64,000 nt of DNA. It comes from Verrucomicrobium spinosum DSM 4136 = JCM 18804. GTDB lineage: Bacteria > Verrucomicrobiota > Verrucomicrobiia > Verrucomicrobiales > Verrucomicrobiaceae. Numbering within the stretch: the first letter of the stretch is position 1; every line of letters starts with the position of its first letter. Below the pieces are notes generated by a model, which was not told the origin of the DNA, did no database searches, and was given only the letters and a program-made list of their open reading frames with translations. The translations under genes were made by a program, and so were the position numbers. Location: positions 3,877,105-3,941,104 of the forward strand of contig NZ_ABIZ01000001.1 in assembly GCF_000172155.1 (NCBI RefSeq). The letters run 5' to 3'. Below, in pieces: positions 17,537-25,624 of this stretch.

Positions 17537-18531
17537 GCGCCGAGCAAAGCACCGGCCAGGCAGGCGCGGGACATGTTTTGCCCGCCACCATTGATGGCGT
17601 GGAGCACGGCACTCTCAAAATCATCAGGGAAGCGGGCGGCGAGGTGATAGGCCGCGGGCAGCACGAACTGAATGGCGCATGACAGCCCATATACTTGCGA
17701 GACCTTCCATGCTGGTTCGACCCGGGTGTCGGGATCGGAGGCAGACTTTGCGACCCAGGAAGGCAGCAGCAGGGCATCTGGCGAAGCAAAGCCAAACCCT
17801 GCCGTAGCGGAGGGAGATGATGAGGCGATGGATGAAGGGACGACAAACGGAATCTCTCCGTTGCGGACCCTGTCCATGAGTTTGCCGGAGAGGTCCTCGT
17901 CAAACGCTTCACCCCGGATGAGAAGGGAAAGCACGCAGGCGTAGCCGACCGACTGCTGCACCACCAAAGAGTCGGTCTGGGAGAGATGGGTGTTTTCCCA
18001 GGCGTGGCGGGCGGCAAGCCCGGGTGTCATGGCATAGCGGGCGGCCAGCAGGGTGACTCGTTCGGCGGCTTCCGATGTATCTGCATTGCCGCCGGTCTGG
18101 CCCCAAGGTTTCCCTTCCTTGACTCGGGCCTGCCAGACTTGGCGGATGGAGTGGTTGGTGTATCCGCCGGGACCGACATAAGGTGTGCCGTCAAGCAGCG
18201 GGAGGAACTGCTCGTCGAGCCGACGGGTGAAGTCGGACTCGTTGTAGCCACCCCGATCGGCAAGGGAGCGAAGCAGATGGAGCATGATGATGCCGGTCTG
18301 CGACAAATCGCCGCCCTTCATCCCCGCGTGATATTTGGCGTGCGGTTTGGGGTCGGTGTAGCCGCTGATCCAGGGTCCGAAATCCCTCCGCAGTTCGTCC
18401 AGATCATAGTACCAGTGGGGACCGAGGCCCAGCGCATCCCCGATGAAGGCGCCAACAATAGCTCCCGCGGCGCGATCTGCAGACGGTTCAAGTGAAGGAG
18501 GAGAAAGGGGTGCAGGGGTGGGGGCGGTCAT
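17434..18531 (-). CDS. ADP-ribosylglycohydrolase-like protein (J1-crystallin-type)
   Basis: 365 residues. The start of the fold is typical: DRAAGAIVGAFIGDALGLGPHWYYDLDEL. The C-terminal glycine-rich motif reads INGGGQNMSRACLAGALLGAQ, where classical ADP-ribosylglycohydrolases have GGDTDT acidic metal ligands. The middle metal motif, usually SDDT or TDDT, is replaced by GGDLSQTG. This is the pattern of the crystallin-J1-like branch. It may therefore not bind the two Mg ions in the standard way, and hydrolysis of ADP-ribose from proteins is unproven. Monocistronic; the ISAs1 element lies 57 bp upstream of its start. Confidence 0.8.
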   Translation of the reverse strand: MTAPTPAPLSPPSLEPSADRAAGAIVGAFIGDALGLGPHWYYDLDELRRDFGPWISGYTDPKPHAKYHAGMKGGDLSQTGIIMLHLLRSLADRGGYNESDFTRRLDEQFLPLLDGTPYVGPGGYTNHSIRQVWQARVKEGKPWGQTGGNADTSEAAERVTLLAARYAMTPGLAARHAWENTHLSQTDSLVVQQSVGYACVLSLLIRGEAFDEDLSGKLMDRVRNGEIPFVVPSSIASSSPSATAGFGFASPDALLLPSWVAKSASDPDTRVEPAWKVSQVYGLSCAIQFVLPAAYHLAARFPDDFESAVLHAINGGGQNMSRACLAGALLGAQVGLSGIPARFVEGLADGPEIVQLAKVVAGAVS

Positions 18532-18587
18532 AGTTGGAGGGTGCAGGAATCGGGACGGTGCAGGGATTACGTCTGCGAACCCCGTCC

Positions 18588-19824
18588 CAGGGCTTACGCA
18601 TGAACAGAGTGAGAAAACTTAACATCTCTTAACGATATGATTTTTCTACAGGGCACCGCTGTTTAAGCTGGGAGAGTGACCCACTCCCTTCCTCCTCAAG
18701 GCACTTTGGAAGCCCTCCGGGCCAAGTTTGCCCAGATTCATGATCCCCGCCAGGCTGGCAAAGTACGTCATCGCATTGATGAGGTGCTCATCATCGCTTT
18801 CTGTTCGACTCTCTGCGATGGCGAAAGCTATTTGGATATGGGGGATTTTGCCCAGAGCCAGCTGTCGTGGCTGCAAAGCTTTCTTCCTCTGAAGCATGGG
18901 GCTCCGTCCCACGACGTGTTTCGCAATGTGCTCATGGCCATACAACCGCAGGCCCTGCTTGAGGTGCTCACGGGCTGGTGTGGCGACCTTGAGGGCAGAC
19001 ATATTGCCATAGATGGCAAAGCTCTGCGCGGCACTCACAACGCTGAAACCGGCAGGCACTTGGTCCATTTACTACGGGCCTGGGTGGACGACTACCACCT
19101 CAGCGCCGGGCAGATCACCTGCCATGAGAAGAGCAACGAAATTGAGGCCATTCCCCGTCTGCTGGAAAGCCTGCAACTCAAAGGGGCCACCGTCACCATT
19201 GATGCCATGGGCACCCAAGCTCACATTGCCGAGCAAATCACCGGGGCAGGGGCCGATTATGTCCTGGCACTCAAGGCCAACCACCCAAGGGCTCATGAGA
19301 CTGTAAGAAAGCACTTCACGGAAGCCGAGCGCCTGGACCTCAGCCCCTCCCACCATCGCAAAAGCGTGACGCTGGAACTCTCCCACGGGCGCTGTGAAAG
19401 ACGTGAGTACACCATCACTGAGGAACTTGACTGGTACCACAAGAGCTGGAAATGGGCCGGACTGCAAAGCGTGGCACAGGTGCGCCGCCAGGTGCAGCGC
19501 AGCCACGATGGGCCGCCGTTGGAAGAGGTGCACTACTTCCTGTGCAGCTTCAAAGCCGATGTGGAACGCCTTGCCAAACTGGTGCGCGGACACTGGAGTG
19601 TTGAAAACCGCTGCCACTGGGTGCTGGATGTGACCTTCAATGAGGACCACTGCCAGGTGAGGGACCGCAACGCGGCCCACAACCTCACCATCCTGCGCGA
19701 AATGGTCATCCCCACCCTGCACCGGCACCCAGCAAAAGTCAGCCTGCGCAGGAAGCGCAAACTCGCCACCATGGACCCGGCCTTCAGGCTCCAAATGCTA
19801 GGCCTCCTTCATGCGTAAGCCCTG
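18588..19824 (+). mobile_element. Complete ISAs1-family insertion sequence
   Basis: The left end CAGGGCTTACGCATGAA (18588-18604) is the exact reverse complement of the right end TTCATGCGTAAGCCCTG (19808-19824), giving 17-bp perfect terminal inverted repeats. The flanking 9-mer ACCCCGTCC occurs at 18579-18587 and again at 19825-19833, a perfect target duplication. The element is 1237 bp long with a single transposase. ISAs1-type elements are known to make 8-10 bp duplications. The perfect ends and duplication imply a recent insertion into intergenic DNA. Confidence 0.95.
18676..19818 (+). CDS. ISAs1-family transposase
   Basis: 380 residues from a GTG start at 18676; no closer ATG fits the family N-terminus (LEALRAKFAQIHDPRQAGKVRHRIDEV). 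The DDE catalytic core is visible as HIAIDGKALRGTH (first Asp at residue 113), VTIDAMGTQAHIAEQI (second Asp) and HWSVENRCHWVLDVTFNEDHC (the Glu region). The stop lies inside the right inverted repeat, as is common. Full length with no frameshift, so it is probably active. Confidence 0.95.
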   Translation: MTHSLPPQGTLEALRAKFAQIHDPRQAGKVRHRIDEVLIIAFCSTLCDGESYLDMGDFAQSQLSWLQSFLPLKHGAPSHDVFRNVLMAIQPQALLEVLTGWCGDLEGRHIAIDGKALRGTHNAETGRHLVHLLRAWVDDYHLSAGQITCHEKSNEIEAIPRLLESLQLKGATVTIDAMGTQAHIAEQITGAGADYVLALKANHPRAHETVRKHFTEAERLDLSPSHHRKSVTLELSHGRCERREYTITEELDWYHKSWKWAGLQSVAQVRRQVQRSHDGPPLEEVHYFLCSFKADVERLAKLVRGHWSVENRCHWVLDVTFNEDHCQVRDRNAAHNLTILREMVIPTLHRHPAKVSLRRKRKLATMDPAFRLQMLGLLHA

Positions 19825-19870
19825 ACCCCGTCCGGGGTGGCAACGTTTTTGGGCGCATGCCGGTCATGAG

Positions 19871-20572
19871 GTGCGTAGAGGGAGTGTGAGCTTGCAACCC
19901 ATCGCAGAAAATATCTGGCTGCAGCACTTCCCGTTGTCGGTGCTGGGAACACAGCACGGACGCAATGTGACGATCATCCGCCTGTCATCTGGGAAGGTCG
20001 TGGTGCATTCCATGGCGCCGTTTACGGCCGATGATGTGGAGGGAATTCGGGCACTGGGACCGACGGAATGGCTGGTGGAGGCCATGCTGCTGCATGACAC
20101 CTACGCCAGGGAAGGCCGTGCGGTATTTCCCGGTGTAAGTTTCTTGGGCCCTCCAGGATTTGAACCGGTGGTGGGCTTCCCAGTGAGTCCTCTCAGTCCG
20201 GCTCCCGACGAATGGGCAGGGGAACTGCTGGTGTTCCCGCTGGAGGGGGCTCCAAAGCTGGAGGAGCAAGTCATGCTGCATGTGCCCTCCCGAACGCTTA
20301 TTGTTGCGGATCTGGTGTTCAACTTTGACCCGCACGAGAAAGGATGGGATCGCTTCTTCCATCGCTATCTTGCGGGCTTCAAGCGATACCCCGGCATGAG
20401 CCGGATCTTTCGTCTGTTTGTGAAAGACAAGGATCGTTTCCTCCAATCTTTGAGGCCGATCATCGCCGCCGATTTTGACCGGTTGGTGGTGGGGCACGGC
20501 ACGTTGATCGAAACGGGGGCCAAGCAGAAGCTTGTGGAGGCGCTCCGGGATGCTGGCTTTGCGGTGGATTGA
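19871..20572 (+). CDS. DUF4336-like metallo-beta-lactamase-fold protein
   Basis: 233 residues from GTG 19871; GTG 19886 is an equally plausible start. The sequence runs from IAENIWLQHFPLSVLGTQHGRNVTIIRLSSGKVVVHSMAPF through LHDTYAREGRAVFPGVSFLGPPGF to RTLIVADLVFNFDP and FDRLVVGHGTLIETGAKQKL. This is the layout of DUF4336 proteins, distant relatives of metallo-beta-lactamases in which the HxHxDH metal motif is largely lost. The enzymatic role is unknown. It begins 38 bp after the IS target duplication, so the insertion may have displaced its promoter. Confidence 0.7.
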   Translation: MRRGSVSLQPIAENIWLQHFPLSVLGTQHGRNVTIIRLSSGKVVVHSMAPFTADDVEGIRALGPTEWLVEAMLLHDTYAREGRAVFPGVSFLGPPGFEPVVGFPVSPLSPAPDEWAGELLVFPLEGAPKLEEQVMLHVPSRTLIVADLVFNFDPHEKGWDRFFHRYLAGFKRYPGMSRIFRLFVKDKDRFLQSLRPIIAADFDRLVVGHGTLIETGAKQKLVEALRDAGFAVD

Positions 20573-20655
20573 AGTTGTACTTGAACGTGCTGGTTGCTGA
20601 TGCGAGAGCCTTTGCCCTCCTTTTCCGGAGGGGCCACCTCTCATCTCTTTAGCTC

Positions 20656-21234
20656 GTGTCATTGTCATCCCCTGGACCACGTTTCTCACCCATCGCACTC
20701 GCGGCCCTTGTTCGCTGGTTTCGCGCCTTGTGGTCTCGACTGAGCTGGCAGTTTAAGGGGGGCCCATTGGCAGGGCTGTTCGGACGCGGCGGGGGTGGGC
20801 AGTATCGAATGCCCCTCCGACATGACCAGACCGTCTCTGGAATCAGTGCGTATCCTCTGGCCGTTGAGATTGCGAAGGTAGGGACGTATCCGGCGCTGGT
20901 GAAGTCTGGTGCGGGCTACTTTTACGATGACGTGCTGGAGTATCGGGTCTGGATGCATCCCGAGCGTGGGGCTTCGTCGCTGGACGAGGAGGGGGGAGAT
21001 TACTTCGTGGCCTTTGCCCAGCATGAGAAGGCGCTGGCATTCTCCAAGGCCAGCTCCGGCGCAGAGGAACCCTTGGTCTTGGTGCGGCAGATGGAATACA
21101 TCGATGAATCTGAGGACGGCGTGTATGAAGCTGCCGTGGGCGAGCGGCTGACCGAATGGCGGGTGGAGTGGCTGGAGGGCTCCAGAAGGGCGGCTGACTC
21201 CATTGAAAAGTTTCTGCGGGACCATCGAAAGTGA
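20656..21234 (+). CDS. Conserved hypothetical protein (start uncertain)
   Basis: 192 residues from GTG 20656; an ATG at 20809 would start the part that looks conserved. That core reads YPLAVEIAKVGTYPALVKSG, then GYFYDDVLEYRVWMHPERGA, DYFVAFAQHEKALAF, PLVLVRQMEYIDE and LTEWRVEWLEGSRR. Similar proteins are often labelled GCN5-type acetyltransferase, but I see no acetyl-CoA-binding R/Q-x-x-G-x-G/A motif and would not rely on that name. The segment before residue 52 is hydrophobic/basic and could be noncoding. It is convergent with the isomerase gene, and a strong hairpin lies between them. Confidence 0.6.
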   Translation: MSLSSPGPRFSPIALAALVRWFRALWSRLSWQFKGGPLAGLFGRGGGGQYRMPLRHDQTVSGISAYPLAVEIAKVGTYPALVKSGAGYFYDDVLEYRVWMHPERGASSLDEEGGDYFVAFAQHEKALAFSKASSGAEEPLVLVRQMEYIDESEDGVYEAAVGERLTEWRVEWLEGSRRAADSIEKFLRDHRK

Positions 21235-21406
21235 GGGACTGCCCCGGAAGAGGCATCCATCCGCATCTGACGCCGGATCAGATGCTCCGCTGTAGAGGAC
21301 TCAAACCACAGGGCGAGCCTTGAACTCCAACCAGCGTAAAACGTCGCTGGATCCGCACAAAATGGGTTGGGGTTCGAGTTGTTAAAAACGCCTGAAGGCA
21401 GAAAAA

Positions 21407-21434
21407 AGCGTGAACCGGAGGTCCGGTTCACGCT
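21407..21434 (-). terminator. Rho-independent terminator of the isomerase-like gene
   Basis: A perfect 12-bp stem, AGCGTGAACCGG (21407-21418) and CCGGTTCACGCT (21423-21434), with a 4-base loop. Read on the minus strand it is followed by a run of six T (A6 at 21402-21407 on the plus strand). It lies 36 bp past the stop of the gene at 21470-22294. Confidence 0.85.
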
Positions 21435-21469
21435 GAAGCGGTGTGCTGGAAGGAATCCAGCCGGTGGGA

Positions 21470-22294
21470 CTACTCGACCAGACCGGCGAGGTTTTCTTTG
21501 CACCACTGGCCGTTTTGGCGGGTCACGCCGTCCGGATCACCGATGGCTTCATGGCACTCATCTTCACAGATGATCCAGCCTTCGAACTTACGGACCACGA
21601 GCCATTCCGTGATCTTGTGGAAGTCGAGCTTGCCGGTGCCCATCTTGGCCCAGGGCTCAGGACCGTTGCCGGAGAAGTCCTTGTAGTGGATGTGGTCCAC
21701 GAGGTGGCTCCACTTGTCCAGCGTAGCGATGACGTCCATACCACCGCGGGCGATGTGGCCCACGTCCGGTGTCCAGCCGGTCACGGTGGGGTCCAGGCTG
21801 TTGATGATGACGTCATAGTCTTCCTGGGTGCGCACCACGGAGGAAGGGGGGCTGTTCGGGTGGAAGGAGCAGGAGATGCCCTGCTCGACGGCGCGACGGC
21901 TCACGGCATTGACATTCTTCACAAGGTTCAGACGACGCTCGTGGATGTTCTTCCGATTCGTCGGAAGGGGCACCGTGCAGAGTTTGGCACCGGGGAAATT
22001 CTTGAGAATGGCGATGGTGTCGTCCGCCTGCTTGCGCTCGTCGGCGGTTTCCGTCGCCTCATTCCAGCCGCAAACCAGGGCAATGCCGGCCAGTTCGACA
22101 TTGTTCTTTTCCAGATGTTCCTTGAGCTTGGCGGGATCGGCCAGGTCGCCCATCCAGAAGTGCATGGGCTCGATGCCGGCAAATCCGCTCTCACCCGCCA
22201 CCTTGATCATGTGGTCGAGCTTGTTGTTGTAGGCTTGTCCGGAGCCCTGCATGAACCAGGTGTAGACTTCGGAGCCGAACTTGATTTTGGCCAT
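21470..22294 (-). CDS. Sugar phosphate isomerase/epimerase (xylose-isomerase-like TIM barrel)
   Basis: 274 residues with an AP_endonuc_2/xylose-isomerase-like barrel. It starts KIKFGSEVYTWFM, and FAGIEPMHFWMGDL holds a strand-end Glu. The metal-site region includes ISCSFHPNSPP, VTGWTPDVGHIARGG and LVDHIHYKDFSGNG, ending with FEGWIICEDECHEA. The His, Asp and Glu residues expected to hold a divalent metal are present. Such proteins isomerise or epimerise keto sugars or inositol derivatives (IolE/Hyi type); the substrate cannot be read from the sequence. Monocistronic, with its own terminator. Confidence 0.85.
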   Translation of the reverse strand: MAKIKFGSEVYTWFMQGSGQAYNNKLDHMIKVAGESGFAGIEPMHFWMGDLADPAKLKEHLEKNNVELAGIALVCGWNEATETADERKQADDTIAILKNFPGAKLCTVPLPTNRKNIHERRLNLVKNVNAVSRRAVEQGISCSFHPNSPPSSVVRTQEDYDVIINSLDPTVTGWTPDVGHIARGGMDVIATLDKWSHLVDHIHYKDFSGNGPEPWAKMGTGKLDFHKITEWLVVRKFEGWIICEDECHEAIGDPDGVTRQNGQWCKENLAGLVE

Positions 22295-22440
22295 AAGGTC
22301 GTGTGCTGTTTGGTTAGGATGTTGGTGGCTGAGAAAGGTGAAAAAATTCCGCAGCGGAGAGCCTCTTGGCTAGCGGAATCCGGTCGCGAAGTCCAGCGGG
22401 AACTTGCCGTGTGTTTCAGTATGAAGCGGGCAGAAGGGGA

Positions 22441-23544
22441 TCATTCAGCCGCTTTCTCAAAAAACAGGGTCAACTCGTGCCGGTTGTAGGTGAGGTGGGT
22501 CTGGGCAAAGAGCTTCAGCCCGGCGGCGTCCGCCTTGGCGACGATTTCGTCCCGCAACTGGAGCGGAGCGTCCACGGTCTCGACTTTGGGCAGCTTGAGG
22601 GTGAAGACGATGATGCCCTTCCTGCGGAGCTGGCGGGAGAGGCGAATGACCTGCCTGATGGATTCCTCAGGCTCACCGTTCATGTCATCGAGGATGGCGT
22701 CGTAGCGGTCATCTCGGGCAGGGCGGAACTCGGCCACGTCCATCTGGTGGAATACCAATGCGGGATTCTGAAACAAACGCCGGTCCAGAGGGGAGCGGTC
22801 CAGCGCTGTCACGCGAAACTCACGTACGAGCAGTTCGGAGGTCATCCCGCCAGGGCAAGCCCCGAGTTCGAGCCAGTGGCTGCCAGCAGGGAGCGGGGGG
22901 CGGTATAGCTTCAGATAGTGCAGGGCCTCGGCGATCTTGGCTCCGGCCCGGCTGATGGTGTCCGGGGTGTCCTTGGCGACATAGAGGCTGCCGCCGGCAT
23001 AAAAGCCGTTCGCAGATTGCGGGGTGGAGATGCCGCAGAAGAGCCCCTCCTTGCCCACCAGGCAGAAAAGAGTGGGGGCCTGGCTGTCCTGATCCTCCAC
23101 GCTCTTCGCTCTCATCGCCGGGAAAAGCTGGAGGGCGCGACCGCGGAGGTTCGAGGCCAGACTCTTGTAGTAGGGATCAGGAGAACCGGGGTTGAGCTGG
23201 CCGATGAGCAACTGCTGGGGGCTGCGGGGCCCGAATTTCTTGACGAGAGTCTGGGCCGCCTTTTCCACGAACCCTTCCATCTTGGCAGGGTGGCAGGGCC
23301 AGGAGTGTTCCAGCGGAATGTTCCAGCGGGCGAGCACGGATGCAGGACTCTGCCGGATCGCCTCAGGCGTGGCGGTCTTGATGGAGTAGAAATCTGCGCC
23401 CAGCCGGGTGTGGGTGTTGGCTCCGAAACGCGCCAGGACCTGCTCTGCCACGGGGGCAAACACTTCTGAAATCCGCACCAGCCACGGTTGTGAGGTGGCG
23501 GCAGGAGTGAGAGCGGAGTTGGCAGCGGAATCAACAGGAGACAT
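22441..23544 (-). CDS. FtsJ/RlmM-like SAM-dependent RNA methyltransferase
   Basis: 367 residues. The C-terminal half is an FtsJ-type Rossmann methyltransferase: HWLELGACPGGMTSELLV (SAM motif I), VTALDRSPLD, YDAILDDMNGEPEES (motif IV) and GIIVFTLKLPKVE, ending HLTYNRHELTLFFEK. The N-terminal half (residues about 20-190) resembles the THUMP-like RNA-binding part of RlmM, the 23S rRNA C2498 2'-O-methyltransferase. I therefore infer ribose methylation of rRNA, but would not assign the RlmM name firmly. Monocistronic. Confidence 0.75.
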   Translation of the reverse strand: MSPVDSAANSALTPAATSQPWLVRISEVFAPVAEQVLARFGANTHTRLGADFYSIKTATPEAIRQSPASVLARWNIPLEHSWPCHPAKMEGFVEKAAQTLVKKFGPRSPQQLLIGQLNPGSPDPYYKSLASNLRGRALQLFPAMRAKSVEDQDSQAPTLFCLVGKEGLFCGISTPQSANGFYAGGSLYVAKDTPDTISRAGAKIAEALHYLKLYRPPLPAGSHWLELGACPGGMTSELLVREFRVTALDRSPLDRRLFQNPALVFHQMDVAEFRPARDDRYDAILDDMNGEPEESIRQVIRLSRQLRRKGIIVFTLKLPKVETVDAPLQLRDEIVAKADAAGLKLFAQTHLTYNRHELTLFFEKAAE

Positions 23545-23738
23545 GGGCAGGGGTGACGATGCCGATGGGTGGGGGGGTGGTCAATGTCAAACGGGTGGGC
23601 CGTGAGGCTGGGCTGAAGGCCCAAACTTAAATCAGCCCCCACAGCGGGTCTGACGCGATTGACCAAAAAGGTGAAATCCAATTCGACACCGGGGGCCCGT
23701 CTGGGTAGCTTGCCGGGCAATTCCGCCATCTTCCGCCC

Positions 23739-24560
23739 ATGTTGCGATGCTTAGCCCTTGCGGTACTCCTGGCACTGCCAATCTCTTTGGGAAGTTGTGC
23801 GTCCTCCGGCCACTCGCGGGAACTCACCAATAAGGAAGCGCAGACCTTCCTCAAGCATGTGCAGATCTGGGTGATGTCTCCCAAGCAAGGGCGGGTCTCC
23901 ATCCTGCGCCCCCCTGCGGGAGCGGAAGTGGATGCTTCACTGGCGGTACCGATCAGCAGCGATGGGTATCTGCTGGCGACGGCCCACGGGATACCTGCCC
24001 ACGGGGTGGTGCTGACACTTCGCGATGGGGAAAACCGGCCTGTGTACATTTCTCTTCTGGATGGCAGGGGGCCTGCCGAATTTCAGGTGCTGATCGCGGG
24101 TAATGACGTGGCCGGGGCAGCGGCGTCAACGCGTACCATGGCGGTGAAGCTCAAGGAAAAACGTCTGCGGGTGGTGAAGCGATTCTACGCCAGCGACCTC
24201 GTCCTGTTGAAGGCGCCGTTTAGGACTCCCTCGTATGTGAAGGTTCTTTCATCGGTCCCGGTGCCGGATGAGCCGGTGTATTTTCCCTCGAACCCCGTGC
24301 TGGGAGAGGCCAATGCTCTCGTTCTTTGCCCACTGGACCGCGTGGCCATCACAAGTGTCAGCTCCTGGTTTATTGCCGTGGAGCATGCCGCCCGCCAAGG
24401 CTACAGCGGCACGCCGATGATGAATCAGGATGGGGAGCTGATTGCGCTGGGGGTGAAGAGCTCGCTTTCCAGCAAACATCCGGTGCTATGGGGTTCCGGG
24501 ATCTCGAAAGAGACGCTGGATGAAGCGATGGCGGCTGACCGGCGTCATTCGCGGGGGTGA
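23739..24560 (+). CDS. Trypsin-like serine protease lipoprotein
   Basis: 273 residues. The N-terminus MLRCLALAVLLALPISLGSC is a lipoprotein signal with lipobox LGSC (Cys20). A chymotrypsin-fold triad can be read: His83 in LLATAHGIPAHG, Asp153 in YASDLVLLKAP and Ser223 in GYSGTPMMNQDGELIALGV. The serine box GYSGTP is a variant of GDSGGP, as in DegP-like and trypsin_2 proteases. No PDZ domain follows. Predicted to be tethered in the envelope as a periplasmic protease; the substrate is unknown. Convergent with the aldolase gene at 24644. Confidence 0.75.
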   Translation: MLRCLALAVLLALPISLGSCASSGHSRELTNKEAQTFLKHVQIWVMSPKQGRVSILRPPAGAEVDASLAVPISSDGYLLATAHGIPAHGVVLTLRDGENRPVYISLLDGRGPAEFQVLIAGNDVAGAAASTRTMAVKLKEKRLRVVKRFYASDLVLLKAPFRTPSYVKVLSSVPVPDEPVYFPSNPVLGEANALVLCPLDRVAITSVSSWFIAVEHAARQGYSGTPMMNQDGELIALGVKSSLSSKHPVLWGSGISKETLDEAMAADRRHSRG

Positions 24561-24591
24561 GGGGGCGATAGTGCCCTCTGAAAAACGACAA

Positions 24592-24620
24592 GCACGCCAA
24601 GAACAACGTCCCTGGCGTGC
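24592..24620. terminator. Hairpin between convergent genes
   Basis: GCACGCCA (24592-24599) pairs with TGGCGTGC (24613-24620) across a 13-base loop. It lies between two convergent genes and could stop transcription from both sides. No T run follows on either strand, so terminator function is tentative. Confidence 0.45.
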
Positions 24621-24643
24621 CAGCGTAAGGTTTCGAGCTGGCG

Positions 24644-25558
24644 TTACTCGCGGGACCAGGCCAGCAAGTCGAGAGCAGCCTTCTTGATCTCGGCCTGCTT
24701 GGCAGAGTCCAGGTCTGCCAGCAAGGGCAACTGAGGCCCGGTGGCGGCAATGCCCGCGAGGTCCACCGCGTGATGAAGCACCTGGATGGGGTTGTAACCG
24801 TTGCGGAGGTCTTCCAGCGCGAGGAAGCCCTTGCGAATGGTCTCCGCCTTTTCAATGTCGCCCGCCTTCAGGGCCTCCAGCATCTGCTGGGAGCGGTTCG
24901 GAGCGACGCAGACGCAGCCGGCGGTGTAGGCGTGCACGCCGAACTTGGTCCAGTGAATGATGGCTGGCTGCTCCCCGATGCCGCTGACCAGGAGTTCGCG
25001 AGGCACCTCATTGGAGATGGCCTCAAGGAGGGGATCTACGGCGGGGTTGTCACGCACCACGGCGTACTTGATCCAGGAGATCGCTCCGGCTTCCACGAGG
25101 GACTTCACCACATCCACGGTCACGTAGCCTTCGTCCTTCACGTAGAGCACGGCCGGGCGGCCAAATTTTTCCACGAACCGCAGAACTGCGGCGCGCACGC
25201 CATCGGGCTTGGAGACGGCGGTGGTGGGGAGGATCATCGCGGTGGGGAACTGCTTGCGCGCCAGGATGGCGGCCTGATCCATCATGGTGCCAAAGTAGGG
25301 CCCCACAGCGGGGATGATGAGGGAGTTGGCTCCAGCAACCTCGGCCAGCTGGTCGAGCACTTCCTCGTATTCGCCCAGAGAGATGTTGTAGAAGTTGGCG
25401 TTGCCGCCATACAGAAAGATATCCACGCCGCCGTTCTCGATGTGGCGGATGAGTTTGGTGTTCTCGGCTGCGCTCACTTTGAAGTTGGCGTCCCGACAGA
25501 GCGGGGGCACGGAGATGACGGAGCGCTGAAGGTCAGAAGGCGTGAACGTGGTTTGCAT
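24644..25558 (-). CDS. DapA-family aldolase (2-keto-3-deoxy sugar-acid aldolase type)
   Basis: 304 residues with a DHDPS/NAL TIM-barrel fold. GGVDIFLYGGNANFYNISLGEYEEVLD matches the strand-loop that carries the pyruvate-binding residues (usually GTTGE). VLYVKDEGYVT and AISWIKYAVVRDNP provide the Schiff-base lysine (IKYAV). DapA itself acts in lysine synthesis, but the neighbour is an IlvD/Edd-type dehydratase 66 bp upstream in the same direction. An aldolase that splits 2-keto-3-deoxy-sugar acids to pyruvate plus an aldehyde is therefore more likely. Probable two-gene operon with the dehydratase. Confidence 0.85.
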   Translation of the reverse strand: MQTTFTPSDLQRSVISVPPLCRDANFKVSAAENTKLIRHIENGGVDIFLYGGNANFYNISLGEYEEVLDQLAEVAGANSLIIPAVGPYFGTMMDQAAILARKQFPTAMILPTTAVSKPDGVRAAVLRFVEKFGRPAVLYVKDEGYVTVDVVKSLVEAGAISWIKYAVVRDNPAVDPLLEAISNEVPRELLVSGIGEQPAIIHWTKFGVHAYTAGCVCVAPNRSQQMLEALKAGDIEKAETIRKGFLALEDLRNGYNPIQVLHHAVDLAGIAATGPQLPLLADLDSAKQAEIKKAALDLLAWSRE

Positions 25559-25624
25559 GGGAAAGAAACAGGGGTGCTAGGTTGGAGATGATTGCGGTGG
25601 GGCGCAATGAGCAAAAGTGGACTG

